The notes below the pieces were generated by a model. The model had not been told where the DNA came from. It worked only from the letters and a program-made list of their open reading frames with translations, and did no database searches. The translations under genes were made by a program, and so were the position numbers. DNA of 64,000 bases, taken from contig NZ_JAPDPJ010000018.1 of the NCBI RefSeq assembly GCF_026013605.1, positions 27,622 to 91,621 on the forward strand, read 5' to 3'. This document shows, in pieces, positions 38,301 through 47,132 of the stretch. Every line of letters begins with the position of its first letter. Position 1 is the first letter of the stretch. Source of the DNA: Plebeiibacterium sediminum. Its GTDB lineage: Bacteria; Bacteroidota; Bacteroidia; Bacteroidales; Marinilabiliaceae.

Positions 38301-39701
38301 CTATTTCAATAATGCTTTAAAATCACTTTTAAGAGACTTTAAAAATAATACAATAATTCCTAAATATAAACCAAACATTGCAACTCCTTGTAAGCTAAGT
38401 TTAAAAAACAATGGGAGAGTTAATATACTTATCCCATATACAAATAGTAATGGAAAAACAGATGCAAATAAAGACAATAAGATATTTAATCCTTCAAATT
38501 TAATACAACCCTTAAATACCTTATATTCAACACTTATCATATATAAGAAGGTTGCAACCACATTTATAACAACAGTAATTAAAACCAATATGTATACAGA
38601 TTTATGTCGAAAAATTACAACCAAAGATAGTAGGAGTAAATTTCTTATGAGCTCATTTATCAATACTACACGAGACATTCCTCTAACTTTTATAATATTA
38701 TTGTTCAATACAGCCAAAGGATACACCATGCCAATGATACACAATAATTTAAACAAAGGTATAACCTCGCTCCATTTATCTGTGAGCAAAAATATTATTA
38801 AATCGTCAGCAACAATGATTAAAAACAAAAATATTGGCACGCATAAAAATATTGTTACCCTGGTAATCCTCTTGAATACTTCAATCTTATTATCTCCGGA
38901 ATTCGCAAGTAACGGATAACTGACTTCATTAATTACTTCAGAAAGCGATGTCATAGCTAATCCTTGCATATTAGAAGCACGATCATAATATCCAACATCT
39001 TTAAAAGTATAGAATTTTCCTATAATTACCTTTAATATGTTTGCACATACATGTCCTAAAATTCCGGATAATAATAGATTAATCCCAAACCTAAACAGAG
39101 GTTTTATTTCTTCTATACTAAATATAGCTTTAGGCACCCAAGATGTTTTAACAATCATCATATATGAACGAAGCAACGGACGCAATACTTGACTCGTGAT
39201 TAATGACCATACCCCAAAACCAAAATAAGCTCCTACCAATCCAATAACACCACTTATAACAGATGAAACAATATTAATTGCAGCTATCTTTTTAAAATCT
39301 AATGCTTTAATTAATTTAGCGGTATGAACTACTGACAAAGCATTAAAAATAAAAACAAGAAATAAAACTCTAGAATAAACTACTAAATCCCTATTATTAA
39401 AAAAATCAGCTATAGACGGGGCACTTATAAATAAAATAAAGTATAATACAACTGCTATTGATACATTTAGAAAAAAAACACTTGAATATGCTGCATTACT
39501 TAATTTATTATCCCTTATCAATGCATCTTTAAACCCACCTTCCACAAACACCGTAGAAACAACTACGAATACGGCTAGCACACCGACAACACCATAATCC
39601 TCTGGGAGAAGTAACCGGGCAGTTAATATATTGATGGATATTGTCAGAAACTGCTGTCCAAATTTCCCTATACTACTCCATAAAAAAGCCTGTTTCGTCA
39701 T
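38301..39701 (-). CDS. Lipopolysaccharide/capsule flippase, Wzx-like (MOP superfamily)
   Basis: 466 residues with about 12-14 hydrophobic segments. The N-terminus MTKQAFLWSSIGKFGQQFL followed by TARLLLPEDYGVVG is the standard opening of PST/Wzx (WzxC-type) exporters. It flips the lipid-linked repeat unit to the periplasmic side. It is the only flippase in the locus, which fits one repeat unit. Confidence 0.9.
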   Translation of the reverse strand: MTKQAFLWSSIGKFGQQFLTISINILTARLLLPEDYGVVGVLAVFVVVSTVFVEGGFKDALIRDNKLSNAAYSSVFFLNVSIAVVLYFILFISAPSIADFFNNRDLVVYSRVLFLVFIFNALSVVHTAKLIKALDFKKIAAINIVSSVISGVIGLVGAYFGFGVWSLITSQVLRPLLRSYMMIVKTSWVPKAIFSIEEIKPLFRFGINLLLSGILGHVCANILKVIIGKFYTFKDVGYYDRASNMQGLAMTSLSEVINEVSYPLLANSGDNKIEVFKRITRVTIFLCVPIFLFLIIVADDLIIFLLTDKWSEVIPLFKLLCIIGMVYPLAVLNNNIIKVRGMSRVVLINELIRNLLLLSLVVIFRHKSVYILVLITVVINVVATFLYMISVEYKVFKGCIKFEGLNILLSLFASVFPLLFVYGISILTLPLFFKLSLQGVAMFGLYLGIIVLFLKSLKSDFKALLK

Positions 39702-39704
39702 TAT

Positions 39705-40223
39705 TTACAAGTCTTTTCTTGTTTTATAAAACCTAGCAGGATTTCCAAACACAATAGAATATTCAGGAACATCATGACTCACAACACTTCCTGCTCCAAT
39801 TACAGCCCCTTTACCAATATTAACCCCATCCAAAATAACAGAATTAGCTCCTATCCAAACATCATCTTTAATAATTATTGGACCTTTTGTTGTACAATTC
39901 TGTTCTATCATAACTTTTCCAAAATCAATACCATGATTACCAGAAGCAATCATACAATTCGGTGCAATCATAACATTATTACCTATCTCTACCCTACCAT
40001 AGATACATGTATTTGGATTAATCTGTACATTATTACCAATAGTCAATTTACTAACCCAAATTACCACTTGTCTATTAATAATTACTTTATCCCCTATTTC
40101 AACATTGTTAAAATTTCTAATACTTACTGTATGATGAATGTTGGTGTTATTACCAAAGGCACTCAATCTTCGGCTAAAATAATAATTTGTCAATCTTTGA
40201 AATATTCGTTGAATCATCTTCAT
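39705..40223 (-). CDS. Hexapeptide-repeat acyltransferase
   Basis: 172 residues. A left-handed beta-helix is shown by repeated [IV]G.N. hexapeptides through most of the protein, with the catalytic His in IASGNHGID and [26 protein letters not shown] near the end. It resembles WcaF/maltose O-acetyltransferase types and probably acetylates one sugar of the repeat unit. The acyl group and position are unknown. Confidence 0.9.
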   Translation of the reverse strand: MKMIQRIFQRLTNYYFSRRLSAFGNNTNIHHTVSIRNFNNVEIGDKVIINRQVVIWVSKLTIGNNVQINPNTCIYGRVEIGNNVMIAPNCMIASGNHGIDFGKVMIEQNCTTKGPIIIKDDVWIGANSVILDGVNIGKGAVIGAGSVVSHDVPEYSIVFGNPARFYKTRKDL

Positions 40224-40229
40224 CTCCCT

Positions 40230-41114
40230 CTATAAATTCAGCCTATTATCTACTAAATTCCATTTATTTGGTAAGTATATATCATTATCTTTTTCTCTAT
40301 CTTGCCACCAATACTTCGGTGCTACAACATGTTTTTTATCCTTTCCTAGAATACCAGCCCACCAACTAAAAGTGCTATTCGGAATTATAAGTCCTTTACA
40401 ATTTGCCATTAAATACATATCCAAATAGCTTTTATCGCCTACATTCCAATCAATATATTTAACATTACACCCCCAATCGTAATTACTTTTAACAAAATCA
40501 ATATCATCCGAAAAGAAAAAGAACTGAACATTATCTTTTAGCTTGCTTTGTATAATTTCCTTTGCTTTAAGATAATATTCTACTCCTACTTGTTCAAAAT
40601 GTGAGATATTTTCTTTATTTAAATAATCACCACGTCTTATATGTACTCCAACAGAATTACTTGAATTAATACACTCCAATACATTTTTATTTTTTGTTGA
40701 AAGAGAAAATGATTTAAATTTAATAAACGAACGCAAATTATCCTTTATTAGATAAGTATTACAATTCTGCCAATAACCTTCCAAATAATAATCCTTTTGA
40801 TTCTCTATTTTACTAAAATCAAAATTATTTTGAAAAATATGCGTACTTTTTAATTTAACACCTCCCAACAACTTACTTTTAATCTTGTTAATGACTGACG
40901 GATAATCACTTCTGAGCCTACTAAGATTTTTAACATCAACATGCTTTATTTGAATATCGAAAACCTTATCTACTTCAAATCCCTGATGTCTATCATAATA
41001 ACGATAATCGGTTATATCTTCAAATACCTTATACCCTCTTTCCCTCAATTCCAAAACAAAAGCAAGTTGAAACAACTGGTTCCCTAATCCACCTATATAT
41101 TTTACTACTAACAC
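40230..41114 (-). CDS. Alpha-1,2-fucosyltransferase, GT11
   Basis: 294 residues, GTG start. GT11 motifs are clear: VKYIGGLGNQLFQLAF at the N-terminus, the GDP-fucose-binding GVHIRRGDYL, FFFFSDDIDFVK, and IPNSTFSWWAGIL. It transfers L-fucose in alpha-1,2 linkage. Gmd and Fcl in the same locus make its donor, so fucose in the glycan is well supported. The gene start overlaps the end of the epimerase gene by seven bases. Confidence 0.93.
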   Translation of the reverse strand: MLVVKYIGGLGNQLFQLAFVLELRERGYKVFEDITDYRYYDRHQGFEVDKVFDIQIKHVDVKNLSRLRSDYPSVINKIKSKLLGGVKLKSTHIFQNNFDFSKIENQKDYYLEGYWQNCNTYLIKDNLRSFIKFKSFSLSTKNKNVLECINSSNSVGVHIRRGDYLNKENISHFEQVGVEYYLKAKEIIQSKLKDNVQFFFFSDDIDFVKSNYDWGCNVKYIDWNVGDKSYLDMYLMANCKGLIIPNSTFSWWAGILGKDKKHVVAPKYWWQDREKDNDIYLPNKWNLVDNRLNL

Positions 41115-42139
41115 CCTATATAATCTTTAAACCACTTAATAAACGCTTCTACACCTACCCTTAAATCTGTAGATGGATTATATTTAGTAATCTTGTTAAG
41201 TTTAGCTGTTTCCGCAAAAGTATGCTTTACATCTCCTGGTTGCATCGGGTACATGTCTTTTTTTGCTTCAACCCCAAGGGAACTTTCTAAACAAGAAATA
41301 AAATCCATCAATTTAACAGGCTTTGAATTACCAATATTAAATAATCTATAATATGGAATATTCTCATTAGTGTTAGGGACATTCTCACATACTTTTACAA
41401 CTCCTTCTACAATATCATCTATATAAGTAAAATCTCGCTCCATTTCACCATTATTGAAAACCTTGATTGGTTGGCCCATAGTAATGGCATTGGCAAAAAG
41501 CATGGGAGCCATATCTGGTCTTCCCCAAGGTCCATAAACAGTAAAAAAGCGAAGCCCTGTAGTGGGCAGTTGATATAAATGGCTATAAGTATGTGCCATT
41601 AATTCATTGCTCTTTTTAGTAGCGGCATATAAACTAACAGGATGATCAACTCTATCATCTTCTGAAAATGGCACTTTTTTATTATTCCCATAAACTGAAG
41701 AGCTTGAGGCATAAACAAGATGTTTGATCTTGTTATGTCTGCAACATTCCAAAACATTAACAAAGCCAACTAAATTTGATTGGACATAAGCATGAGGATT
41801 TTCAATTGAATAACGTACACCAGCCTGAGCCGCCAAATGAATTACTTTGTCAAACTGTTCATTTGCAAATAATTGTTCTAACTCTTCTCTTTCTACAATG
41901 TCAAGTTTTATAAAATGGAATAAATTATATTTTTCACTTTGTATAAGTCCATCTTCTACATCTTTCTCTTTACTTATACCTAACTCTTTTAATCTTGCAT
42001 ATTTCAGATTAACATCATAATAGTCATTGATATTATCTAAACCAACTACTTCATCACCTCTTTGCAGCAACGCTTTTGAAACATGGTATCCTATAAAACC
42101 TGCAGCTCCTGTTACTAGAATTTTTTGTTTTTTTTTCAA
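41108..42139 (-). CDS. Nucleotide-uronate 4-epimerase (GalE/LspL family)
   Basis: About 343 residues from a TTG at 42139 (KKKQKILVTGAAGFIG); the frame runs on to 42187, but that extension overlaps the preceding gene and has no family support. NAD-binding GAAGFIGYHVSKAL, HLAAQAGVRYSIENP, catalytic Ser in ASSSSVYG and SLYAATKKSNE are present. FFTVYGPWGRPDMAP is characteristic of UDP-glucuronate 4-epimerases. It would supply UDP-galacturonate. No UDP-glucose dehydrogenase is in the window, so the substrate must come from elsewhere. Confidence 0.87.
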   Translation of the reverse strand: MKKKQKILVTGAAGFIGYHVSKALLQRGDEVVGLDNINDYYDVNLKYARLKELGISKEKDVEDGLIQSEKYNLFHFIKLDIVEREELEQLFANEQFDKVIHLAAQAGVRYSIENPHAYVQSNLVGFVNVLECCRHNKIKHLVYASSSSVYGNNKKVPFSEDDRVDHPVSLYAATKKSNELMAHTYSHLYQLPTTGLRFFTVYGPWGRPDMAPMLFANAITMGQPIKVFNNGEMERDFTYIDDIVEGVVKVCENVPNTNENIPYYRLFNIGNSKPVKLMDFISCLESSLGVEAKKDMYPMQPGDVKHTFAETAKLNKITKYNPSTDLRVGVEAFIKWFKDYIGC

Positions 42140-42155
42140 CTTAAATAGTATGAAT

Positions 42156-43268
42156 TTAAAATTTAGTCTTAATCTGACTCCAAACAAGCTTCACAAACAA
42201 TAAACCAACACCTAACACTCCACCTAAAAATATACTTAATACAAGTATTATTTTCTTTTGGGGTGAGGATGGTTTAATTGGTACTTTAACTGGCTCTAAC
42301 ACAAAAAAAACCGGTGTTTGTTCTTTTACAGCAATTTTAGATTGTTCTAACTGCTGAGCTAATCCTTTATAAATCGTTGATGCCATATCATACGCATCAC
42401 TCAATCGTTGTAACTCTGGATCCATCCGCTCGGATATTATATTACGGTGCGTATCCTTATAATTAAAATAAGCTAATTGAGTTTCCTCGTATTCTAACTT
42501 TTTTTCATTATATCTTTCCTGTACAAAATCCAGATTTTCTCTAGCCTGTTTAGTCTTATATTCGATAATATATTCTTGCAACAATTCAACCGCCTTTTGT
42601 ACATATTGGGCTGCCAAAATAGGTTCTTCTAATTCCACAGAAACATTAACTAACCCGCTCTTATCATCTACATTAATTTGTAAGACTTCAAACATGGAGG
42701 CTAAAGCCATTAACTCTTCCTCTGATAAACTAAGAACTCCTATATCCTGAACTTTAGTAGAAAATTCATTCTCACCAGAAAATATAGCATCCTTAATAGT
42801 CCAAGGTAATCGTATAGTATATTTCACTAACTGAGAACCGAACGATGGAATTGTATCTGCTGCAACATAATCATATATAGAAATTGGGTTATTATATTCT
42901 TCAAAATGAAATTTTTCACGAATAAATTCATTTAAAAAGGGATAACTATTTACTATCTGAGGATAAATTTCTGGAGGTATTCCTTCTGATTGTCCCATCA
43001 TGGATCCTAAATTAATTCCTGCCATACTTGCAAGAGAACTTAAGTTACCCATATTGCCTCCTGCTTTTTCAGATGATGGCAACAACGTTGCCGATGCAGT
43101 ATACTTATCAGGACTTAAATATGCGATTAATAATCCTATTAAAACGCAAATTCCAATAGAATAATAGATCGTTTTACGTCCATCCCAAATCGTTTTTATC
43201 AAGGCTATCAAATCTATTTCATCATCTTTTATGATTTGATTTTTATTTATCTGATTATTTGATTCCAT
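42156..43268 (-). CDS. Wzz-type polysaccharide chain-length determinant
   Basis: 370 residues. A membrane helix near residues 35-52 and one near 343-362 flank a periplasmic domain rich in coiled coil (about 225-300). The Wzz N-terminal motif is around SPDKYTASATLLPS, and the proline-rich approach to the second helix is VKVPIKPSSPQKK. It lacks the C-terminal tyrosine kinase domain of Wzc, so chain length is set without that phosphorylation switch, or the kinase is separate. It follows the Wza-like gene by 46 bases. Confidence 0.9.
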   Translation of the reverse strand: MESNNQINKNQIIKDDEIDLIALIKTIWDGRKTIYYSIGICVLIGLLIAYLSPDKYTASATLLPSSEKAGGNMGNLSSLASMAGINLGSMMGQSEGIPPEIYPQIVNSYPFLNEFIREKFHFEEYNNPISIYDYVAADTIPSFGSQLVKYTIRLPWTIKDAIFSGENEFSTKVQDIGVLSLSEEELMALASMFEVLQINVDDKSGLVNVSVELEEPILAAQYVQKAVELLQEYIIEYKTKQARENLDFVQERYNEKKLEYEETQLAYFNYKDTHRNIISERMDPELQRLSDAYDMASTIYKGLAQQLEQSKIAVKEQTPVFFVLEPVKVPIKPSSPQKKIILVLSIFLGGVLGVGLLFVKLVWSQIKTKF

Positions 43269-43314
43269 TTATATTGAATTTACAAGAAATACCAAAGCTT
43301 ATTTTATCACCGAA

Positions 43315-45768
43315 TCAGTTTTCCGTGGAATTTGCTGTATTTGATGAACTTGATTTTTCTGGCAGATTATTTAGTACAGTTACAACAGTTAACGAAATGG
43401 AGGCAATACCACTTGCTATAGCGATCCAGGCCTGCGGGCTCATCCCTTGACGTTCTGGTCTTTGAGGAACAATTATTTCGGCTCCAGGAGTAACCTTTGG
43501 GTAATTTCTAAAAAATAAGAATCCTTTAGTTGCATGCGAAGCTCCATTGGCTTCTAACACATAAGTCTTTCCTTTCTTGGCATTTAAGGAAAATCCACCA
43601 CTTAAATTAATATATTGTTTCACATTATATGATTTTTCATATACAGTCGATGATGGATTTAAAACTTCACCAGATACTTTAACGGTCTGTAATACTGATG
43701 GAATTGTTAAAAAATCACCACTCCTCATATATATATCATCTTTAGAACCTGGATTCCCTATAATCTTATCTAAGTGAACACTAACTGTTTCAAAATTTAG
43801 TTCTGAGAATCTAATGGTTGAATCCATTTCCATCAACTCTTCCCTTTTTGCCTTATCCTGCTCTGACAGTGTGATTTTCCTTGTTAATGAAGCTCCTTCA
43901 GGATAGGCATTATCACTTAACCCTCCTGCTCTTTTTATAATATCAGAGATTCTTTCTTTATCGGAAGTCAAGTTATAAATTCCGCCATACATAATTTCAC
44001 CTGCAATAGTAACTGACCCTGATGAAATGGCACCTGGCATAAATCGAACTGCAATCGCATCATAAGGTTCAAGAACAAATGAATTCGCCTCTTCATTCAA
44101 TTCTAAATCACGCGTTACTTTAAAATAAAATAATTCTGAACTCTTATCAGTACTTTTATCTGCATTTTCATAGGATAATTTACGTCTCACCTCTATAGTT
44201 GATTCTGAAGCTGTTTCCTTGAACCCTCCCGCCATAAATACTAAATCAGCAATTGTTAGGTTTTCTGCATAAGGATATACACCCATATTCTGTACTTCCC
44301 CCCAGATGGCAACGGTTCTATCTTCCCTTATATTATCAATAGCTTTAATAGAAACTTTATCATTAGCCTTTAGATTTATATTAGTTTCTCCATTTAATAC
44401 TTTATGAACATCGAAAGAAATATTTTCAGGTGTATAATCTTCTTTTAATCGAGTGATAAGTCCTCTATTTAAGAATGCATTTTCAATCAAGCCATCTGCT
44501 TTACTAATTAATTGTTTTAATGTTAATCCCTCTTCGTATTCAAAATCGCCAGGATTAAAGACTGCCCCTGTAATACTAACAATATTGTTATATCTATTTA
44601 AAATTTTACCAACAGACAAACGATCTCCGGATGCCATATATACATCTGACATATCTTCAGAAGCAACTTCTTTAAAAGTTCTTTCTTTTCCGTTATTTCT
44701 ATATAACTTAACTGCCGATCTATAGGCATTTTCAGTAAATCCACCTGCATAAGAAACTACATTTTTAACAGTTTCGCCTTCTTTAGTTTCGAAAATTCCT
44801 GTTCTTTTAAATTCTCCATCAACTCTAATCCTGTTTAAATATGGAGGTATCAGAACCACATCATTATCCATTAAGGGAGCATTAACTAAAGAATTTCCTT
44901 TAACTATAAAATCGTAAACATCAAGATTCGCTACTATTTTACCATTTCGGATTAACCTAATATCCCTAAAGCTTCCTTGTTTATTTGGACCACCTGATAA
45001 ATATAATACATTAAATAATGTAGCCGTACCTGGAACTGTATATGTACCTGGTGCAAAAACTTCTCCTAATACATTTATTCGTATGGCTTTAATTTGACCT
45101 ATAGAAACAGATGCAAATGTTCTTGGATTTGCATTACTTAAATCAGAATAAATAGTCGATAACTTATTTTTAATTTTACCCTCTGCAGCTTTTAATGTTA
45201 ATCCTCCAAGATAAACAGGTCCGATTAATGGAATATTAATATCTCCATTTGTGTTAACTACTAATTGATAAGACTGTTGGGAAGCTCCCCATACTTCAAT
45301 ATCAATCTCATCTCCAGCTCCTATAACATAGCTTTCAGATACAGCAATATTAACACTTGGTTCAAAAGATAAGTTAGTAGTATTAAAAAACGAAAAGCCG
45401 AATATCTTTTCATCTATCATATTACTATCCAAAACAGATTTTTGAGAAAGCTCTGAAACTGCTGTTGCGTTTTCTCCACTTAAGCTATTATCTTGTTTGT
45501 AATTAGTAGTACCTCCGCTCTGTTTAACTTCTTTAATTCTCCTTTGCAGCAAAGAGATCTGACTATTAGACATTCCTCTTAAACGAGCCATGTTAATGGC
45601 TTCATTTTCGCTTAAGCCGCGTTTTTCCATTTCGGAAATGATCTTCATAATTTGATTATCATCTAAGGCTCCAACATCAACCTTTGAAGGATCTACATTT
45701 TGAGCTGTTGCTATGGGAGTTATAACAACCAGGATTCCTATAAAAAGAATTAAAATTTTCTTAATCAT
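43315..45768 (-). CDS. Wza-like polysaccharide export protein with multiple SLBB domains
   Basis: 817 residues with a signal peptide (residues 1-22, ITPIATAQ). A helical region precedes the polysaccharide export domain (about 145-235: YVIGAGDEIDIEVWG). Then come about five or six SLBB-like beta-grasp repeats, recognised by recurring 'GEV..PG.Y...G.T...L...AGG' patterns. A hydrophobic segment near residues 780-797 could be a membrane anchor. It is longer than E. coli Wza (about 380) but of a size usual in Bacteroidota. No lipobox Cys is seen. First gene of the polysaccharide locus, so its promoter probably drives the whole operon. Confidence 0.9.
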   Translation of the reverse strand: MIKKILILFIGILVVITPIATAQNVDPSKVDVGALDDNQIMKIISEMEKRGLSENEAINMARLRGMSNSQISLLQRRIKEVKQSGGTTNYKQDNSLSGENATAVSELSQKSVLDSNMIDEKIFGFSFFNTTNLSFEPSVNIAVSESYVIGAGDEIDIEVWGASQQSYQLVVNTNGDINIPLIGPVYLGGLTLKAAEGKIKNKLSTIYSDLSNANPRTFASVSIGQIKAIRINVLGEVFAPGTYTVPGTATLFNVLYLSGGPNKQGSFRDIRLIRNGKIVANLDVYDFIVKGNSLVNAPLMDNDVVLIPPYLNRIRVDGEFKRTGIFETKEGETVKNVVSYAGGFTENAYRSAVKLYRNNGKERTFKEVASEDMSDVYMASGDRLSVGKILNRYNNIVSITGAVFNPGDFEYEEGLTLKQLISKADGLIENAFLNRGLITRLKEDYTPENISFDVHKVLNGETNINLKANDKVSIKAIDNIREDRTVAIWGEVQNMGVYPYAENLTIADLVFMAGGFKETASESTIEVRRKLSYENADKSTDKSSELFYFKVTRDLELNEEANSFVLEPYDAIAVRFMPGAISSGSVTIAGEIMYGGIYNLTSDKERISDIIKRAGGLSDNAYPEGASLTRKITLSEQDKAKREELMEMDSTIRFSELNFETVSVHLDKIIGNPGSKDDIYMRSGDFLTIPSVLQTVKVSGEVLNPSSTVYEKSYNVKQYINLSGGFSLNAKKGKTYVLEANGASHATKGFLFFRNYPKVTPGAEIIVPQRPERQGMSPQAWIAIASGIASISLTVVTVLNNLPEKSSSSNTANSTEN

Positions 45769-45794
45769 TTTTGTTCATTTATGAGTACGCTTCG

Positions 45795-45824
45795 CTTCTT
45801 GAGTCACATAATTGGATCAAGAAG
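45795..45824 (-). promoter_or_regulatory. Hairpin in the leader of the polysaccharide operon
   Basis: CTTCTTGA (45795-45802) and TCAAGAAG (45817-45824) pair perfectly around a 14-base loop, 27 bases before the Wza-like start. It lacks a clear T-run, so it may be a leader structure rather than a terminator. A second short pairing ATCCG/CGGAT lies near 45839-45858. No UpxY-type antiterminator gene is present. Confidence 0.35.
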
Positions 45825-45982
45825 TTAAAAATAACTATCAATCCGCTACTATAACGGATATTTTTATGTTTTAGCGTCTCCTTAATTCAGAAAACAGCAT
45901 GCAAAGTTCACACTTTTAAATGCAATATCAAAATTCAAGACAATTGAACATAGATATTCCACTTATAGTCACTTTAATTTTA

Positions 45983-46606
45983 TTATTTAAAATATTTACG
46001 GTGAAAAATCAAAATAATGGCAATTCCTATTGTTATGGCAGAATCTGCTACATTAAAAACAGGACGAAAAAAAATAAAATGCTCACCTCCCCATTTAGGT
46101 ATCCATGAAGGAAAATTCCCTTCAACTATTGGGAAGTAAAACATATCAACTACTTTACCATGAAGAAATGATGAATACCCTCCTTCAGCAGGAAATAAAG
46201 AGGCTACTTGAGGATAGCTATCATTGAATATCATACCATAAAAGGCGCTATCTATGATATTACCAATTGCTCCTGCTAAGACTAATGAAATACTAAAAAT
46301 CAATCCGTAAGGGACATCTTTTTTTGACAATTGTTTTAAGTAATAAGCTATTCCAACAACAGCTACGATGCGAAAAACACTTAAAATAATTTTACCGAAT
46401 TTTCCGGCCAACTCCATTCCAAAAGCCATTCCGTTATTTTCAATAAAATGGATGATGAACCAATCTCCAATTATTTTATACTCCTGACCAATCATCATAT
46501 GAGTCTTTACCCATATTTTTAGAGCCTGATCAATAAACAGAACCAATAGAACAATTACAAATGGTTTTTTTAAAAATGAATGCATTCCGGAATGATTTTT
46601 TGCCAT
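45983..46606 (-). CDS. lspA: Lipoprotein signal peptidase (signal peptidase II)
   Basis: 207 residues with four membrane helices. Removes signal peptides from prolipoproteins. Catalytic Asp regions are visible: FIENNGMAFG, GAIGNIIDSAFYGMI and VFNVADSAITIGI. It is slightly longer than E. coli LspA because of a periplasmic insertion (about 125-165). Encoded after the DksA-like gene and ileS, the common ileS-dksA-lspA order of Bacteroidota. Confidence 0.95.
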   Translation of the reverse strand: MAKNHSGMHSFLKKPFVIVLLVLFIDQALKIWVKTHMMIGQEYKIIGDWFIIHFIENNGMAFGMELAGKFGKIILSVFRIVAVVGIAYYLKQLSKKDVPYGLIFSISLVLAGAIGNIIDSAFYGMIFNDSYPQVASLFPAEGGYSSFLHGKVVDMFYFPIVEGNFPSWIPKWGGEHFIFFRPVFNVADSAITIGIAIILIFHRKYFK

Positions 46607-46694
46607 AAACTATCCTTTTCCAAAAATATTTTATAGCTAACTTTTTGGGGTTAAATTATATGTTTTGGATTTACGCCAATCTTTTATCACTTAT

Positions 46695-46719
46695 TCTCCT
46701 CATAGTATTTATGAGGAGA
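46695..46719 (-). terminator. Hairpin after the DksA-like gene
   Basis: TCTCCTCATA / TATGAGGAGA pair perfectly over ten bases with loop GTATT, 12 bases past the stop codon on the minus strand. The T-tract is poor, so it may be an attenuator or a transcript-protecting structure rather than a full terminator before lspA. Confidence 0.5.
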
Positions 46720-46731
46720 GTATTAAGTAAT

Positions 46732-47109
46732 CTATTTCTGGTTTCTTTTGGCATCAATACTCAATGTTGCATGAGGAACAGCTCTAAGACGTTCTTTAGA
46801 TATCAATTTCCCTGTTTCCCTACACACTCCATAAGTCTTATTCTCAATACGAATTAAGGCCGCTTGCAGATGCTGAATAAATTTCAGCTGACGTTGCGCT
46901 AATTTACCCGCTTCTTCTTTTGAAAGTACAGCTGCTCCTTCTTCTAAAACTTTAAATGTTGGAGATGTATCCTGAGTATCGTTTCCATCACCATGAGTAA
47001 TTGTATTTCGAAGCAATTCGTAATCTTTCTTTGCTTTGTCAAGCTTTGCAACAATTATCTGCTTAAATTCCTGCAACTCTTCATCGGAATATCTAGTTTT
47101 CTCTGTCAT
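46732..47109 (-). CDS. DksA/TraR-family protein with degenerate zinc finger
   Basis: 125 residues. N-terminal helical hairpin (about residues 5-85) as in DksA, then the zinc-finger region YGVCRETGKLISKERLRAVP. Only one of the four zinc Cys remains (CRETG instead of CxxCG). The fold is probably kept by hydrophobic packing, as in Cys-poor DksA relatives. DksA proteins bind the secondary channel of RNA polymerase; this likely does the same but could have another partner. Encoded between ileS and lspA. Confidence 0.88.
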   Translation of the reverse strand: MTEKTRYSDEELQEFKQIIVAKLDKAKKDYELLRNTITHGDGNDTQDTSPTFKVLEEGAAVLSKEEAGKLAQRQLKFIQHLQAALIRIENKTYGVCRETGKLISKERLRAVPHATLSIDAKRNQK

Positions 47110-47132
47110 AACAGTTAAATTTGAGTTTCATA

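Noticed and set aside
39774..40235. 153-codon open frame on the plus strand opposite the acyltransferase
   Set aside because: Its composition (Asn, Ile, Thr, Tyr) is the antisense image of the hexapeptide repeats; no family resemblance.
26023..45768. Interpreting the glycan locus as mobile because of a phage or transposase
   Set aside because: No transposase or integrase was found inside it; only the GxxExxY gene hints at insertion.
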